NCBI RefSeq assembly: GCF_003387155.1
Contig: NZ_QUMT01000003.1
Span: forward strand, 62,001 to 126,000
Source: Roseateles depolymerans
GTDB taxonomy: Bacteria > Pseudomonadota > Gammaproteobacteria > Burkholderiales > Burkholderiaceae_C
Direction of reading: 5' to 3'
DNA length: 64,000 bases
A model generated the notes under the pieces. That model made no database searches. It was not told the DNA's origin and saw nothing but the letters and a program-made list of their open reading frames with translations. Of this stretch, positions 25,423 through 34,540 are shown piece after piece (the stretch's first letter is position 1; each line of letters starts with the position of its first letter). Position numbers and translations under genes: made by a program.

Positions 25423-25703
25423 CTGGCACCCTTTCGACGAGTTCGAATTAGCAGATTACCAAAAGGATAAGGCTGTGGCCCGGTCGCAAATGGCCAGGGC
25501 AGTATAGGGCGACTGAACTCCATCAATCGTTAGCGCCAACCCGCAGACGAACCAACGCTAAGGCGTGATTGGCATGTAGCGAAAAGCGGACGATTCCCTA
25601 CGTGCACGGCAAACGTGCTCCGCAGCGGTTCTCGATTGAGCACAGTCGACTTGGGATACAGAAAGCGTCTGAGTGGCTGTGGATCCAGCCCTAATCCAAT
25701 GAA

Positions 25704-26759
25704 TCAGAAGAATTGGTGGTGTCGGCGCTGAGGATTGTCGTACTTCCATTTCAGCGGTTTGGGGTTCTTGTTGTACTGGCGGATGTAGCGCATGAGCTTC
25801 TTGTCGAGGTCCTTGACGGAGGTGAAGGTGCCCCGGCTGATCACATCGCGTTGGATACGGGAGAACCAGTTCTCGACCTGGTTGAGCCACGAAGAGTAGG
25901 TGAGCGTGTAGTGGATCCGGACGTTGCTGTGCTGGACCAGGAAGGCTTGAACCAGCTCAGTCTCGTTGCTGCTGACGTTATCGCAGATGACATGGACTTC
26001 ACGACCTTCGGGCTGGCTGGCGAGCACATCGCCCAGGAAGCTGACGAACTGCTCGCTGGTAGGGCGTCGGGCGGTCATCCCTAGCTCCTGGCCCGTGGCA
26101 GCGTTCAGCGCAACAAAAAGGCTGAGCGTGCCGTTGCGCTTGTATTCGGAGCTATGACTCTCGGCACGACCGGGGGCCAAGGGGCGCATGCGGTCTTTGC
26201 GGTCAAGCGCCTGGATGGCTATTTTCTCGTCCACGCAGAAGACAGGCGCGTGCGCCGGCGGATTCAAGTACAGCCCGATCACGTCGGCGGCCTTGGTCTC
26301 GAAGTCAGGGGCGTTGGAGACGAGGTGCCGCTCTAGCCGATGCGGCTGCAGGCCGTGCTTGCGCCAGATGCGTTGCACGGCGGAGAAGGAGAAATCGCCC
26401 AGCTCGGCCGCCAGCTTGCGACTGCTCCAGTGCGTGGAGCCATCCTTGGGCTTGTGCTTCAAGGTCTTGTTCAGGACCCGGGCCTCAATTTGGGCCACTG
26501 GACGAGCCGGAGCACGGCCAGGATGCAGCGAAACGAGTCCCGCCAAGCCCCCAAGCTCGAAGGCCTTGGTCCAGCGAGTCAAAAAACCGTCGTTGCAACC
26601 CAGCTTGTTCCGGATGTCCACACGACGCGCTCCATCGGCCCAAAGTAGTACACAACGCGCGCGACGTGCCAGAGCTGCACTGCCACTACGCTTGCGGATC
26701 ACAGCTTTCAGTTCGCTGCGCTCGTCTGTCCTCCTGTGCATACCCTCCGACATGAGCAT
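25704..26759 (-). mobile_element. IS630-family transposase (intact frame)
   Basis: 351 residues, full length for the family. An N-terminal helix-turn-helix region (ARRARCVLLWADGARRVDIR, WTKAFELGGLAGL) is followed by the DDE domain: CVDEK (D177), VHVICDNVSSNE (D260) and LNQVENWFSRIQRD (E296), the D-D-N34-D/E spacing of IS630. The end KWKYDNP is also typical. Start may be 26759, 26753 or 26741. I could not find matching terminal inverted repeats in 25423-25703 and 26760-26838, so element ends are open; IS630 elements insert at TA. The 281 bases below the gene (25423-25703) hold no other gene. It lies beside the tRNA and closes the accessory island on the right. Confidence 0.88.
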
Positions 26760-26838
26760 ACACAGTCGATTTCAATGCTTCAGTGGACTAGACGTTGGGC
26801 ATTGCCGGTGAATGACTGCCACCGCCATTCAAACTTAC

Positions 26839-26915
26839 TGGTAGGCCGTACAGGACTTGAACCTGTGACCAAAGGATTATGAGTCCTCTGCTCTAACCAA
26901 CTGAGCTAACGGCCC
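26839..26915 (-). tRNA. tRNA with CAT anticodon (elongator Met, or Ile2 if lysidine-modified)
   Basis: On the minus strand a full 77-base cloverleaf: acceptor GGGCCGT with ACGGCCT, D-arm GCTC/GAGC, anticodon stem GAGGA/TCCTT with loop CTCATAA, T-arm ACAGG/CCTGT with TTCAAGT, discriminator A and an encoded CCA at 26839-26841. CAT reads AUG, but the same anticodon is used by tRNA-Ile2; sequence by eye cannot decide. The absence of the initiator feature (three G-C pairs in the anticodon stem) excludes initiator tRNA. Its 3' end faces the accessory island, the usual side for integration. Confidence 0.93.
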
Positions 26916-27044
26916 CCTGAACACTGGATCAGCGGAAGCCCGCGATTCTACTCAAGGCAAGACCCGTCCCGGGCCTGCGCGGTGTGGGGCGAGAGGTCTC
27001 CGTCAACCGCCGGTCAGCAAGCCCCTCAGCCAAGCACCCCCACG

Positions 27045-28073
27045 CTACCCACCCCCACCCTGCTTCTGCGACAACGCATTACTCACCATCCTCGACGTAA
27101 TGTCCACGATCTGAATCATCCGGTCATACGCCATCCGCGTCGGCCCGATCACCCCCAGCGTGCCCACCACCTCGCCATCCACCTCATACGGCGCCGACAC
27201 CACCGACAGTTCCTCATACGGAACCACCTGGCTCTCCCCGCCGATGTAGATGCGCACCCCTTCCGCCCGGCTCGACACATCCAGCAGCCGCATCAGCTGC
27301 GTCTTCTGCTCAAACAGGTCGAACATCCGCCGCAGGCTGCCCATGTCGTGGCTGAAATCCTGCACCGTCAGCAGATTCCGCTCGCCGGAGATGATCACCG
27401 GCTCATGCTGCTGGAAGCTCTGCGTGCCCACGTCCACCGCCGCGCTCATCAAGGAAGCGATCTCCCCGCGCAGCGCATCCACTTCCGTGCGCAGACGGTC
27501 CCGCACCATGTCCAGGCTCATCCCGGAATAGTGGGCATTGAGCCGGTTGCTGGCCTCGGTCAGCTCCGACTGGTTCAGGTCCTGCGCGGTGAACACCAGC
27601 CGGTTCTGCACATCCCCTTCCGGGGACACCATGATCACCAGCACCCGCCGCTCCCCCAGCCGGAGGAACTCGATGTGGTGGAACACGCTGCTCTTGCGCG
27701 GCGCCGTGATCACCCCCACGAAGCTGGACAGGCTCGACAGCAGCTGCGCCGCATTGGCAATCACCCGCTGCGGCTGGTCCGGCAGCAGCTGGGACTCCAG
27801 CGACGGCACTTCCGCCGCCGTGTTGGCCTTGGCCGTCAGCAGCGTGTCCACGAACAGCCGGTAGCCCCGGGCCGTCGGGATGCGTCCGGCACTAGTGTGC
27901 GGGCTGGCGATCAGCCCCAGTTCTTCCAGGTCGGCCATCACGTTGCGGATGGTCGCCGGGCTCAGTTCCAGGCCCGAGGCCTTGGAAAGCGTGCGCGAGC
28001 CCACCGGCTGTCCGTCCGCGATGTAGCGTTCAACCAGGGTCTTCAGCAGTGTTTTGGCGCGCTCGTCGAGCAT
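27045..28073 (-). CDS. hrcA: Heat-inducible transcription repressor HrcA
   Basis: 342 residues, normal length. The N-terminal winged helix ([52 protein letters not shown]) is textbook HrcA, followed by the GAF-like domain and the C-terminal part with [14 protein letters not shown]. HrcA holds back chaperone operons by binding CIRCE, with GroEL as cofactor. It is divergent from nadK with 71 bases between, a conserved betaproteobacterial pair. No CIRCE inverted repeat was found next to it, so its targets (groESL, dnaK) lie elsewhere. Confidence 0.96.
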   Translation of the reverse strand: MLDERAKTLLKTLVERYIADGQPVGSRTLSKASGLELSPATIRNVMADLEELGLIASPHTSAGRIPTARGYRLFVDTLLTAKANTAAEVPSLESQLLPDQPQRVIANAAQLLSSLSSFVGVITAPRKSSVFHHIEFLRLGERRVLVIMVSPEGDVQNRLVFTAQDLNQSELTEASNRLNAHYSGMSLDMVRDRLRTEVDALRGEIASLMSAAVDVGTQSFQQHEPVIISGERNLLTVQDFSHDMGSLRRMFDLFEQKTQLMRLLDVSSRAEGVRIYIGGESQVVPYEELSVVSAPYEVDGEVVGTLGVIGPTRMAYDRMIQIVDITSRMVSNALSQKQGGGG

Positions 28074-28144
28074 GTTTTGATTGTATTGAATCCCCAGACC
28101 TTCCCCCGGTGGGGCCCGTGGTGCTGTGGTGTAATTCTGCGAAT

Positions 28145-29020
28145 ATGTCCAAGCGCTTCCGTCATGTGGCCATCGTCGGCAAGCCTCAGGCTCGCGGCAT
28201 CCGTCCGCTCCTGGAGGAGATTGCCGATTTTGTGGCCGGCCAGGGATTGGATGTTTCCCTGGATCAGGAAACAGCCGACACCACCGGCATCTCCACCTTC
28301 CCCGCCCTCTCCCACGCGGAAATGGGCCAGCAGTGCGACCTGGCCGTGGTGGTCGGTGGCGACGGCACCATGCTGGGCTTTGCCCGCGAGGTCGCCCGCT
28401 ACGGCATGCCGCTGGTCGGCATCAACCAGGGCCGGCTGGGGTTCATCACCGACATCTCCGCCGAACAGTACAAGGAATCGCTGGCCCCCATCTTCGCCGG
28501 CGACTATGAAAGCGAACACCGCTCCATGCTGGAAGGCGCAGTCCTGCGGGACGGGGAACAGATCTTCTCCGGCGTGGCGCTGAACGACGTGGTGGTCAGC
28601 CGCGGCGCCACCGCCTCCATGGTGGAGCTGCGGGTGGACGTGGGCGACGAGTTCGTGGCGAACATGCGGGCCGACGGCGTGATCGTGGGCACGCCCACCG
28701 GCTCCACCGCCTACGCGCTGTCCGCGGGCGGGCCCATCCTGCATCCTGGCATCGCCGGCTGGGTGGTGCTGCCCATCGCGTCCCATGCCCTGTCCAACCG
28801 GCCCATCGTGCTGCCGGATGCAGGCGAGGTGCGCCTGACCATCGTGGCCGGGCGGGACGCCAGCGTCAATTTCGACATGCAGAGCCTGGCCAGTCTGCTG
28901 CATGGGGACTGCATCACTGTGCGGCGCTCCCAGCACCGGGCCCAGTTCCTGCATCCGCGCGGATGGAGTTATTACGCGACCTTGCGGCGCAAGCTGCGCT
29001 GGTATGAGGGCGGCAGCTGA
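28145..29020 (+). CDS. nadK: NAD kinase
   Basis: 291 residues from the ATG at 28145; upstream in-frame codons overlap hrcA and were excluded. The conserved GGDGTML (71-77), [18 protein letters not shown] and the NAD-binding [15 protein letters not shown] are all present, as is the C-terminal RPIVLPD and HGDC. It phosphorylates NAD to NADP with ATP or polyphosphate. Followed after 143 bases by recN, a conserved order in this group. Confidence 0.97.
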   Translation: MSKRFRHVAIVGKPQARGIRPLLEEIADFVAGQGLDVSLDQETADTTGISTFPALSHAEMGQQCDLAVVVGGDGTMLGFAREVARYGMPLVGINQGRLGFITDISAEQYKESLAPIFAGDYESEHRSMLEGAVLRDGEQIFSGVALNDVVVSRGATASMVELRVDVGDEFVANMRADGVIVGTPTGSTAYALSAGGPILHPGIAGWVVLPIASHALSNRPIVLPDAGEVRLTIVAGRDASVNFDMQSLASLLHGDCITVRRSQHRAQFLHPRGWSYYATLRRKLRWYEGGS

Positions 29021-29163
29021 TCCGGGGCAGTGACCGGGCCGTATCAAGCCAGCGCAACCGCTGCACGCCGCCCGGACACTGAGTCTTGTCGCCGACACCG
29101 CCCCTCCCCCGTACCGTCAAAGTACGAAGAGACCCGATTTGAGCCATTGAAGGACTCACCGAC

Positions 29164-30981
29164 ATGCTTCGCCGCCTGAGCCTGCGAGATTTCGTGATCG
29201 TGCCGGAACTGGAACTGGACTTCGCCGCCGGCTTTTCGGCGCTGACGGGGGAAACCGGTGCCGGCAAGTCCATCCTGATCGATGCCCTGCAACTGGCGCT
29301 GGGCAGTCGCGGGGATGCGGCCGTGGTGCGCGAAGGCGCGGCCAAGGCCGAGATCACCGCGGAGTTCGACCGCCCCGAAGCGGTGCTGAGCTGGCTGGAA
29401 GAAGGCGGCTTTGCCACCGACGACGAACATGCCAGCCTGCTGCTGCGCCGCGTGATCGACGCGCAGGGCAAGAGCCGGGCATGGATCAACGGCAGCGCCG
29501 CCACCGTCGCGCAGTTGCGGGAACTGGCTGAGCACCTGCTGGACATCCACGGCCAACACGCCTGGCAAGGCCTGACACGGCCGGCCAGCGTGCGTCAGTT
29601 GCTGGACGAGTTCGGGCAGATTGATGCCCGCCCGGTGGCTGCCGCTTACGCCCAGTGGCGCCAGGCCAGCGAAGCGCTGAGCACGGCCCAGGCCCGCCAG
29701 GCCGACCTGGCCCGCGAGCATGAACGCCTGAGCTGGCAGATCGGCGAGGTGGACCGTCTGGCCCCCACGGCCGACGAGTGGGAAGACCTCAATGCCGAGC
29801 ATCAGCGGCTCTCCCATGCCCAGTCGCTGATGGACGCCGCCCGTGGTGCGCTGGACCGGTTGAGCGAAGCGGAGATCAACGCCCAGGCGCTGACCGAAGA
29901 CGCCCTCTCCAGCCTGCAGGACGTGCTGACCTACGACGCTGGCCTGCAGGACACCGTCAATGCGTTGATCGGCGCCCAAGCCCAATTGCAGGACGCGGCG
30001 CACAGCCTGAGCAGTTATCTGAACGGCGCCGAGCTGGACCCGGACCGTCTGCAGCAACTGGACGAGCGCGTGTCCGCCTGGGTGACCCTGGCGCGTCGCT
30101 ACCGTCGCCCGCCGGTAGAGCTGCCGGCACTGCTGGAAGAGTGGAAGGCCGAACTGGCGCAGCTCGACGCCGCCACCGACCTGGAAGGCCTGCAGGCCAA
30201 GCAGGCGCAGGCGCTCAAGGCCTATCAGAAGGAAGCGAAGCTGATCAGCACCGCTCGCGCCAAGGCGGCGCCGGCGCTGTCCAAGGCGGTGTCGCAGGCC
30301 ATGCAGCAGTTGGGCATGGCGGGCGGGCGGTTTGAGGTGTCGCTTCAGCCGCAGGAGGAGCCGCAAGCCTTCGGTCTGGAATCCGCTGAATTCCTGGTGG
30401 CCGGTCACGCCGGCAGCACGCCGCGTCCGCTGGGCAAGGTGGCGTCGGGCGGGGAACTCTCCCGCATCGCGCTGGCCATTGCCGTCACCACCAGCCAGCA
30501 GAACAGCGGCGCGGGCACGCTGATCTTTGACGAAATCGATTCGGGCGTGGGCGGTGCCGTCGCTGAAACCGTGGGCCGCTTGATGAAGCAGTTGGGCCAG
30601 CGGGTACAGGTGCTGGCGGTGACCCATCTGCCGCAAGTGGCCGCCTGTGCCGACCATCACTTCCTGGTGGCCAAGGCCGCCAAGGGCGGCAAGACCAGTT
30701 CCGATGTCCAGCCCATCCAGGGTGAGGCCCGCACCGCAGAGATCGCCCGGATGCTGGGCGGTGAGCGCTTGTCCTCCACCAGCCTGGCCCATGCCCAGGA
30801 AATGCTGGCGCATTCCGCACGCGCCACGCCGCTGTCCGCCAACAGCGCTGACGGCGCGGACGCTGGAGGCGCAGGCAGCTCCGACACGTCCGGTGCAGGC
30901 GGGTCCACGGGCTCTGCCGGTTCAGCGGGGTCAGCGAGTTCAGCGGGTTCTTCCGGCAAGACACGAAAGGTCAAACCATGA
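29164..30981 (+). CDS. recN: DNA repair protein RecN with an extended C-terminal tail
   Basis: 605 residues, about 50 more than E. coli RecN. SMC-like: Walker [12 protein letters not shown] (28-38), HGQHAWQGL, a central coiled coil (about 160-360), the signature [19 protein letters not shown] and Walker [14 protein letters not shown], then [10 protein letters not shown]. RecN helps double-strand break repair by holding DNA ends. The last 50 residues are a Ser/Gly/Ala low-complexity tail (SSDTSGAGG, then repeated GSAGSA units) ending KTRKVKP, with repeated tcagcgggt-like codons; this is not part of the family fold. The rapZ start overlaps the stop. Confidence 0.96.
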   Translation: MLRRLSLRDFVIVPELELDFAAGFSALTGETGAGKSILIDALQLALGSRGDAAVVREGAAKAEITAEFDRPEAVLSWLEEGGFATDDEHASLLLRRVIDAQGKSRAWINGSAATVAQLRELAEHLLDIHGQHAWQGLTRPASVRQLLDEFGQIDARPVAAAYAQWRQASEALSTAQARQADLAREHERLSWQIGEVDRLAPTADEWEDLNAEHQRLSHAQSLMDAARGALDRLSEAEINAQALTEDALSSLQDVLTYDAGLQDTVNALIGAQAQLQDAAHSLSSYLNGAELDPDRLQQLDERVSAWVTLARRYRRPPVELPALLEEWKAELAQLDAATDLEGLQAKQAQALKAYQKEAKLISTARAKAAPALSKAVSQAMQQLGMAGGRFEVSLQPQEEPQAFGLESAEFLVAGHAGSTPRPLGKVASGGELSRIALAIAVTTSQQNSGAGTLIFDEIDSGVGGAVAETVGRLMKQLGQRVQVLAVTHLPQVAACADHHFLVAKAAKGGKTSSDVQPIQGEARTAEIARMLGGERLSSTSLAHAQEMLAHSARATPLSANSADGADAGGAGSSDTSGAGGSTGSAGSAGSASSAGSSGKTRKVKP

Positions 30982-31889
30982 CGTCCCCGCCCGACAACAC
31001 CGTCGCCGGCCAGGCCGCCCACATGACCGAACTGGTGCTGGTCACCGGCATGTCCGGCGGCGGCAAGTCCATCGCCATGCATGCGCTCGAAGACGCGGGC
31101 TTCTTCTGCGTCGACAACCTGCCGCCGGAGTTGCTGCCGCATTTCCTGAAGCTGGAACAGGAAAGCGGCTCGCGTCGCCGGGTGGCGATTGCGGTGGACG
31201 TCCGCAGCGCGGGCTCGCTGCCCCAGTTGCTGCTGCACATCAAGGAGATGCGTCTGCAAGGCGTGGCCCTGCGCAGCATCTTCCTGGACGCCGATTACGA
31301 CACGCTGCTGCGTCGTTTCTCCGAGACCCGTCGCCCGCATCCGCTTCGCGCCGGTGTGGACGACAGCGACACCCATCGCGCCCTGCAGGAAGCCATCGCG
31401 CTGGAGCGCGAGCTGCTGACGCCGCTGCGCATGGAGTCCACCGTGATCGACAGCAGCCAGTTGCGTCCGGCGCAGTTGCGCGCCTGGGTGCGGGACCTGG
31501 TGCGGGTGAGCGGATCGTCGCTGACGCTGGTGTTCCAGTCCTTCGCCTTCAAGCACGGCGTGCCCAGCGATGCCGACTTCGTGTTTGACGTGCGGGTGCT
31601 GCCCAACCCCTATTACGACCGGGAACTCCGGCCTCTGACGGGGCGGGACCAGCCGGTGGCGGACTATCTGGAGCAACAGCCCGAAGTGCGGCTGATGCTC
31701 AGCCAGATCGGCGCGTTCATTGCGCAGTGGCTGCCCAGCTTCGGGTCAGACCAGCGCAGCTACCTGACGGTGGCCATTGGCTGCACCGGCGGGCAGCATC
31801 GGTCGGTGTATTTGGTGGAGACGCTGGCCAAGCAGTTTGCCTATCACGGGCAGGTGCTCAAGCGGCATCGGGAGCTGGACGCTCGCTAA
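30978..31889 (+). CDS. rapZ: RapZ/YvcJ family nucleotide-binding protein
   Basis: 303 residues from the ATG at 30978, which overlaps the recN stop and has GAAAGG seven bases upstream. The ATG at 31023 gives the more usual family N-terminus. Walker A GMSGGGKS (24-31), [13 protein letters not shown], the SETRRPHPL stretch and the C-terminal [15 protein letters not shown] are diagnostic. E. coli RapZ senses glucosamine-6-phosphate and guides RNase E to GlmZ; in betaproteobacteria without GlmY/Z the target is unknown. Next to recN rather than the usual ptsN/hprK set. Confidence 0.95.
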   Translation: MTSPPDNTVAGQAAHMTELVLVTGMSGGGKSIAMHALEDAGFFCVDNLPPELLPHFLKLEQESGSRRRVAIAVDVRSAGSLPQLLLHIKEMRLQGVALRSIFLDADYDTLLRRFSETRRPHPLRAGVDDSDTHRALQEAIALERELLTPLRMESTVIDSSQLRPAQLRAWVRDLVRVSGSSLTLVFQSFAFKHGVPSDADFVFDVRVLPNPYYDRELRPLTGRDQPVADYLEQQPEVRLMLSQIGAFIAQWLPSFGSDQRSYLTVAIGCTGGQHRSVYLVETLAKQFAYHGQVLKRHRELDAR

Positions 31890-31987
31890 GGCCGAGGCCG
31901 GATCTGGCCTGGTCTGGCTTGACAAGGCGAGGCCAGGCGACGCACCTGCAAGGACCCTGTCGGTGGCCCTGCAACCGCCGGGCCCGG

Positions 31988-32317
31988 TCAAGCCGTCCGG
32001 CTGCCCTGCTCCGCCTCTTCCTGGTTGGTCAGCAAGATGGCCAGGACCACCGAGGCAATCGGCATCGTCAGGACCATCAGCACCGTCCACCCCAGCACAT
32101 TGCGTCCGGCCCGCTTGGCCGCGATGGCCATGTAGACCCAATGCGCGATCAGCCCGATCGACATGCCCAGCCCGCACAGCACGCCGCGGCCGGCGGGGAT
32201 GTCCGCACCGTCTTCCGTCCCCGACACCAGCAGCCACAGGCAGCCGCCGAAGATCAGAAAGGCGACCAGCGCCGATTCGAGGGCGCTTTTGACGGGAGAT
32301 TTGGCGGCTGAAGACAT
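31988..32317 (-). CDS. Hypothetical three-helix membrane protein
   Basis: 109 residues from the ATG at 32317; the ATG at 32341 would add eight hydrophobic residues. Hydrophobic segments at about 16-33 (LVAFLIFGGCLWLLVSG), 46-66 and 77-96, with a short polar C-terminal tail. It is convergent with rapZ and 64 bases upstream of the mutY stop in the same direction. No known domain. Confidence 0.7.
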   Translation of the reverse strand: MSSAAKSPVKSALESALVAFLIFGGCLWLLVSGTEDGADIPAGRGVLCGLGMSIGLIAHWVYMAIAAKRAGRNVLGWTVLMVLTMPIASVVLAILLTNQEEAEQGSRTA

Positions 32318-32381
32318 GGTGAGCAGGAAAAGGAGCTGCAAGGGCGGAGGATATCCCAGCCAGCCCCTTCCGAAACTCGGG

Positions 32382-33455
32382 TCAATCCAGCAACTTCTTC
32401 AGCGGCGCTGGCAGGGCGTATTGGCTCAGCTGTTCCCGGGCGACCCATTGGCCGGCCGGGAGTGCTGGGGCGCCACTGGCGTCTTGCGCGGTCGCCCCCA
32501 GCACCGCGCGGCGCGGATGCAGCACCCAGTCGAAATGCGTCAGCGCATGCTGCACGCGCGGCAGCGTTTCCAGCTCGGCCACGCCCAGCGCCTGGCGATG
32601 GGCGTCCAGGGCGTCTTCGCTGTCGTACATCGGCAAAGTCCACAGCCCGCCCCACAGGCCTTCGCTGGGGCGCTGCTGCAGCCAGATCCGCCCTTCATGC
32701 TCCAGCCACAGCCACCAGTTCTCGCGCTGGCCGCGCTTGAGCTTGCGGGTCTTGATCGGGTAGAGCGTCGGGTCCCCCTGCGCGCGCCCGTGGCACAGGC
32801 CGGAGACCGGGCACAGCAGGCACTGCGGCTGGCGCGGCGAGCAGTGGCTGGCGCCCAGGTCCATCAGGCCCTGCGTGTAGGCGGGCATGTCGGCTTCAGA
32901 GGCCGGGAGCAGCGCCTCGGCCTGGCGCCAGAGGCGCTTTTCTTGGGAGAGCTGCGCCAGGTCACCGTCGAAGGCCAGCAGGCGACCCAGCACGCGCTTG
33001 ACGTTGCCGTCCAGGATGGCCACCCGTTCACCGAAGCAGAAGGACGAGATGGCAGATGCAGTGGAGCGGCCAATGCCCGGCAGTTCCGCCAGCTCCACCG
33101 CCGTGCGCGGGAAGGCGCCGCCGTGGCGCTCCATCACTGTTTGAGCGCACTTGTGCAGGTTGCGGGCGCGGCTGTAGTAGCCCAGGCCCGCCCAGGCGGC
33201 CATGACCTCGTCCTGCGGCGCGGCGGCCAGAGCGGCGACATCGGGGAAGCGCTCCAGGAAGCGCTTGTAGTAGCCCAGCACCGTCGTCACCTGCGTCTGC
33301 TGCAGCATGATCTCGGAGAGCCACACGCGGTAGGGGTCGCGCGTGTTTTGCCACGGCAGGTCGTGTCGGCCGTCCTTGCGCTGCCAGGCCAGCAGCAGCG
33401 GCGCAAAGTCGCCGCTCAGGGCCTGCACACGGGTTTGGAGTTCTTCGTCGGTCAT
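32382..33455 (-). CDS. mutY: A/G-specific adenine glycosylase MutY
   Basis: 357 residues from the ATG at 33455; codons upstream lie in the mutM-side gap. Conserved parts: LPWQNTRDPYRVWLSEIMLQ with catalytic Glu48, the helix-hairpin-helix LPGIGRSTASAI (about 125-136), ILDGNVKRVL with catalytic Asp149, and the 4Fe-4S Cys set C205-x6-C212-x2-C215-x5-C221. The C-terminal NUDIX-like domain that recognises 8-oxoG follows (about 240-350). It removes A opposite 8-oxoG. The partner mutM is 85 bases upstream on the same strand, so both GO-repair glycosylases sit together. Confidence 0.96.
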   Translation of the reverse strand: MTDEELQTRVQALSGDFAPLLLAWQRKDGRHDLPWQNTRDPYRVWLSEIMLQQTQVTTVLGYYKRFLERFPDVAALAAAPQDEVMAAWAGLGYYSRARNLHKCAQTVMERHGGAFPRTAVELAELPGIGRSTASAISSFCFGERVAILDGNVKRVLGRLLAFDGDLAQLSQEKRLWRQAEALLPASEADMPAYTQGLMDLGASHCSPRQPQCLLCPVSGLCHGRAQGDPTLYPIKTRKLKRGQRENWWLWLEHEGRIWLQQRPSEGLWGGLWTLPMYDSEDALDAHRQALGVAELETLPRVQHALTHFDWVLHPRRAVLGATAQDASGAPALPAGQWVAREQLSQYALPAPLKKLLD

Positions 33456-33540
33456 CAGGGGGCGGAGTATCGCGCGTGGGGCGTCGGCGCATGGCAGCAG
33501 GACCTGCTCGCCATCCGGGGCCTCGCAGCCTTTGCAGCCA

Positions 33541-34407
33541 TCAGCGCTTCTGGCAGTTTGGGCAGAAGAACGTCGATCGCTGCCCCTGCACGATGCGCCG
33601 GATCGGCGTGCCGCACACGCGGCACGGTTCCTTCTCTCGGCCGTACACCCGCGCCTGCATCTGGAAACTGCCCGCCACCCCGTGCGCATCCTTGAAGTCC
33701 CGCAGCGTGCTGCCGCCAGCCTCCAGCGCTTCGCCCAGCACCTGGGTCAGCGCCTGCGCCAGCTTCTGCGCCCGGGGCCGGCTGATCTTGCCCGCGGGCA
33801 GTCGCGGATCGATGCCCGCCATGAACAGCGCCTCGCACGCATAGATGTTGCCCGCCCCCACCACCACGTCGCCGGCCAGGATGGCCTGCTTGATGGCCAC
33901 CCGCCGACCCTTGAAGCCGCGGTGCAGGTGCGCGCCGTCGAAGGCTTCGTCGAACGGCTCCAGGCCCATGCCGGCCAGCAGCTTGGCGGCCGGCGCCACA
34001 TCCAGTCCCTCGGACCACACGACCGCACCAAATCGGCGCGGGTCGGTCAGGCGCAGCACCCCGCGGTCGGTGATCAGCTCGAAATGGTCGTGGGGGCCGG
34101 AGACCGGTGGTTGTTCCCGAAAGGCCAGCGACCCGGACATGCCCAGGTGCAGCAACAGCCCACCGCCTGGCGGCAGCGGCTGGGCGGGGTCCTGGAGATC
34201 GATGGCGTCCCCGTCGGTGCGCAGCGGCAGCCACAGGTATTTGCCCCGCCGCAGCACGGCCCCCACCCGTCGGCCCACCAGCCGCCCGGCCTCCACGCCC
34301 AGCGGCCAACGCAGGGGCTTGCCCATGCGCACGTCCAGCACACGAGACCCTTCAATGGCGGAGGCAAAGCTCAGACGTGTAACTTCAACTTCTGGCAACT
34401 CAGGCAT
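33541..34407 (-). CDS. mutM: Formamidopyrimidine-DNA glycosylase MutM (Fpg)
   Basis: 288 residues. [11 protein letters not shown] gives the catalytic N-terminal Pro and Glu (after Met removal); the Lys of [24 protein letters not shown] and [18 protein letters not shown] ([14 protein letters not shown]) match the family. The C-terminal zinc finger is CRVCGTPI ... FFCPNCQKR. It removes 8-oxoguanine and nicks the DNA by beta,delta-elimination. Divergent from the TPR gene at 34541; transcription probably runs on into mutY. Confidence 0.97.
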   Translation of the reverse strand: MPELPEVEVTRLSFASAIEGSRVLDVRMGKPLRWPLGVEAGRLVGRRVGAVLRRGKYLWLPLRTDGDAIDLQDPAQPLPPGGGLLLHLGMSGSLAFREQPPVSGPHDHFELITDRGVLRLTDPRRFGAVVWSEGLDVAPAAKLLAGMGLEPFDEAFDGAHLHRGFKGRRVAIKQAILAGDVVVGAGNIYACEALFMAGIDPRLPAGKISRPRAQKLAQALTQVLGEALEAGGSTLRDFKDAHGVAGSFQMQARVYGREKEPCRVCGTPIRRIVQGQRSTFFCPNCQKR

Positions 34408-34540
34408 GGCTCAATGATAGAGGGGCTGTTCTTGAGTCGCTTCGTCGGGGCGTAGAGCCCTTTTGTGCGGGGGACTCATCGGTCCCTAGAATGGTCCGGA
34501 GTCTTGTTTGCCTCCCTTGCGTCAGTTCAGGAGTTTTTTC

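Noticed and set aside
25639-26769. CACAGTCGA at both sides of the IS630 transposase as possible element ends
   Set aside because: The two copies are in direct, not inverted, orientation and only nine bases long, so they do not serve as terminal inverted repeats.
26982-28583. 533-residue plus-strand frame across hrcA and the start of nadK
   Set aside because: His/Arg-rich antisense shadow of hrcA that then reads nadK out of frame.
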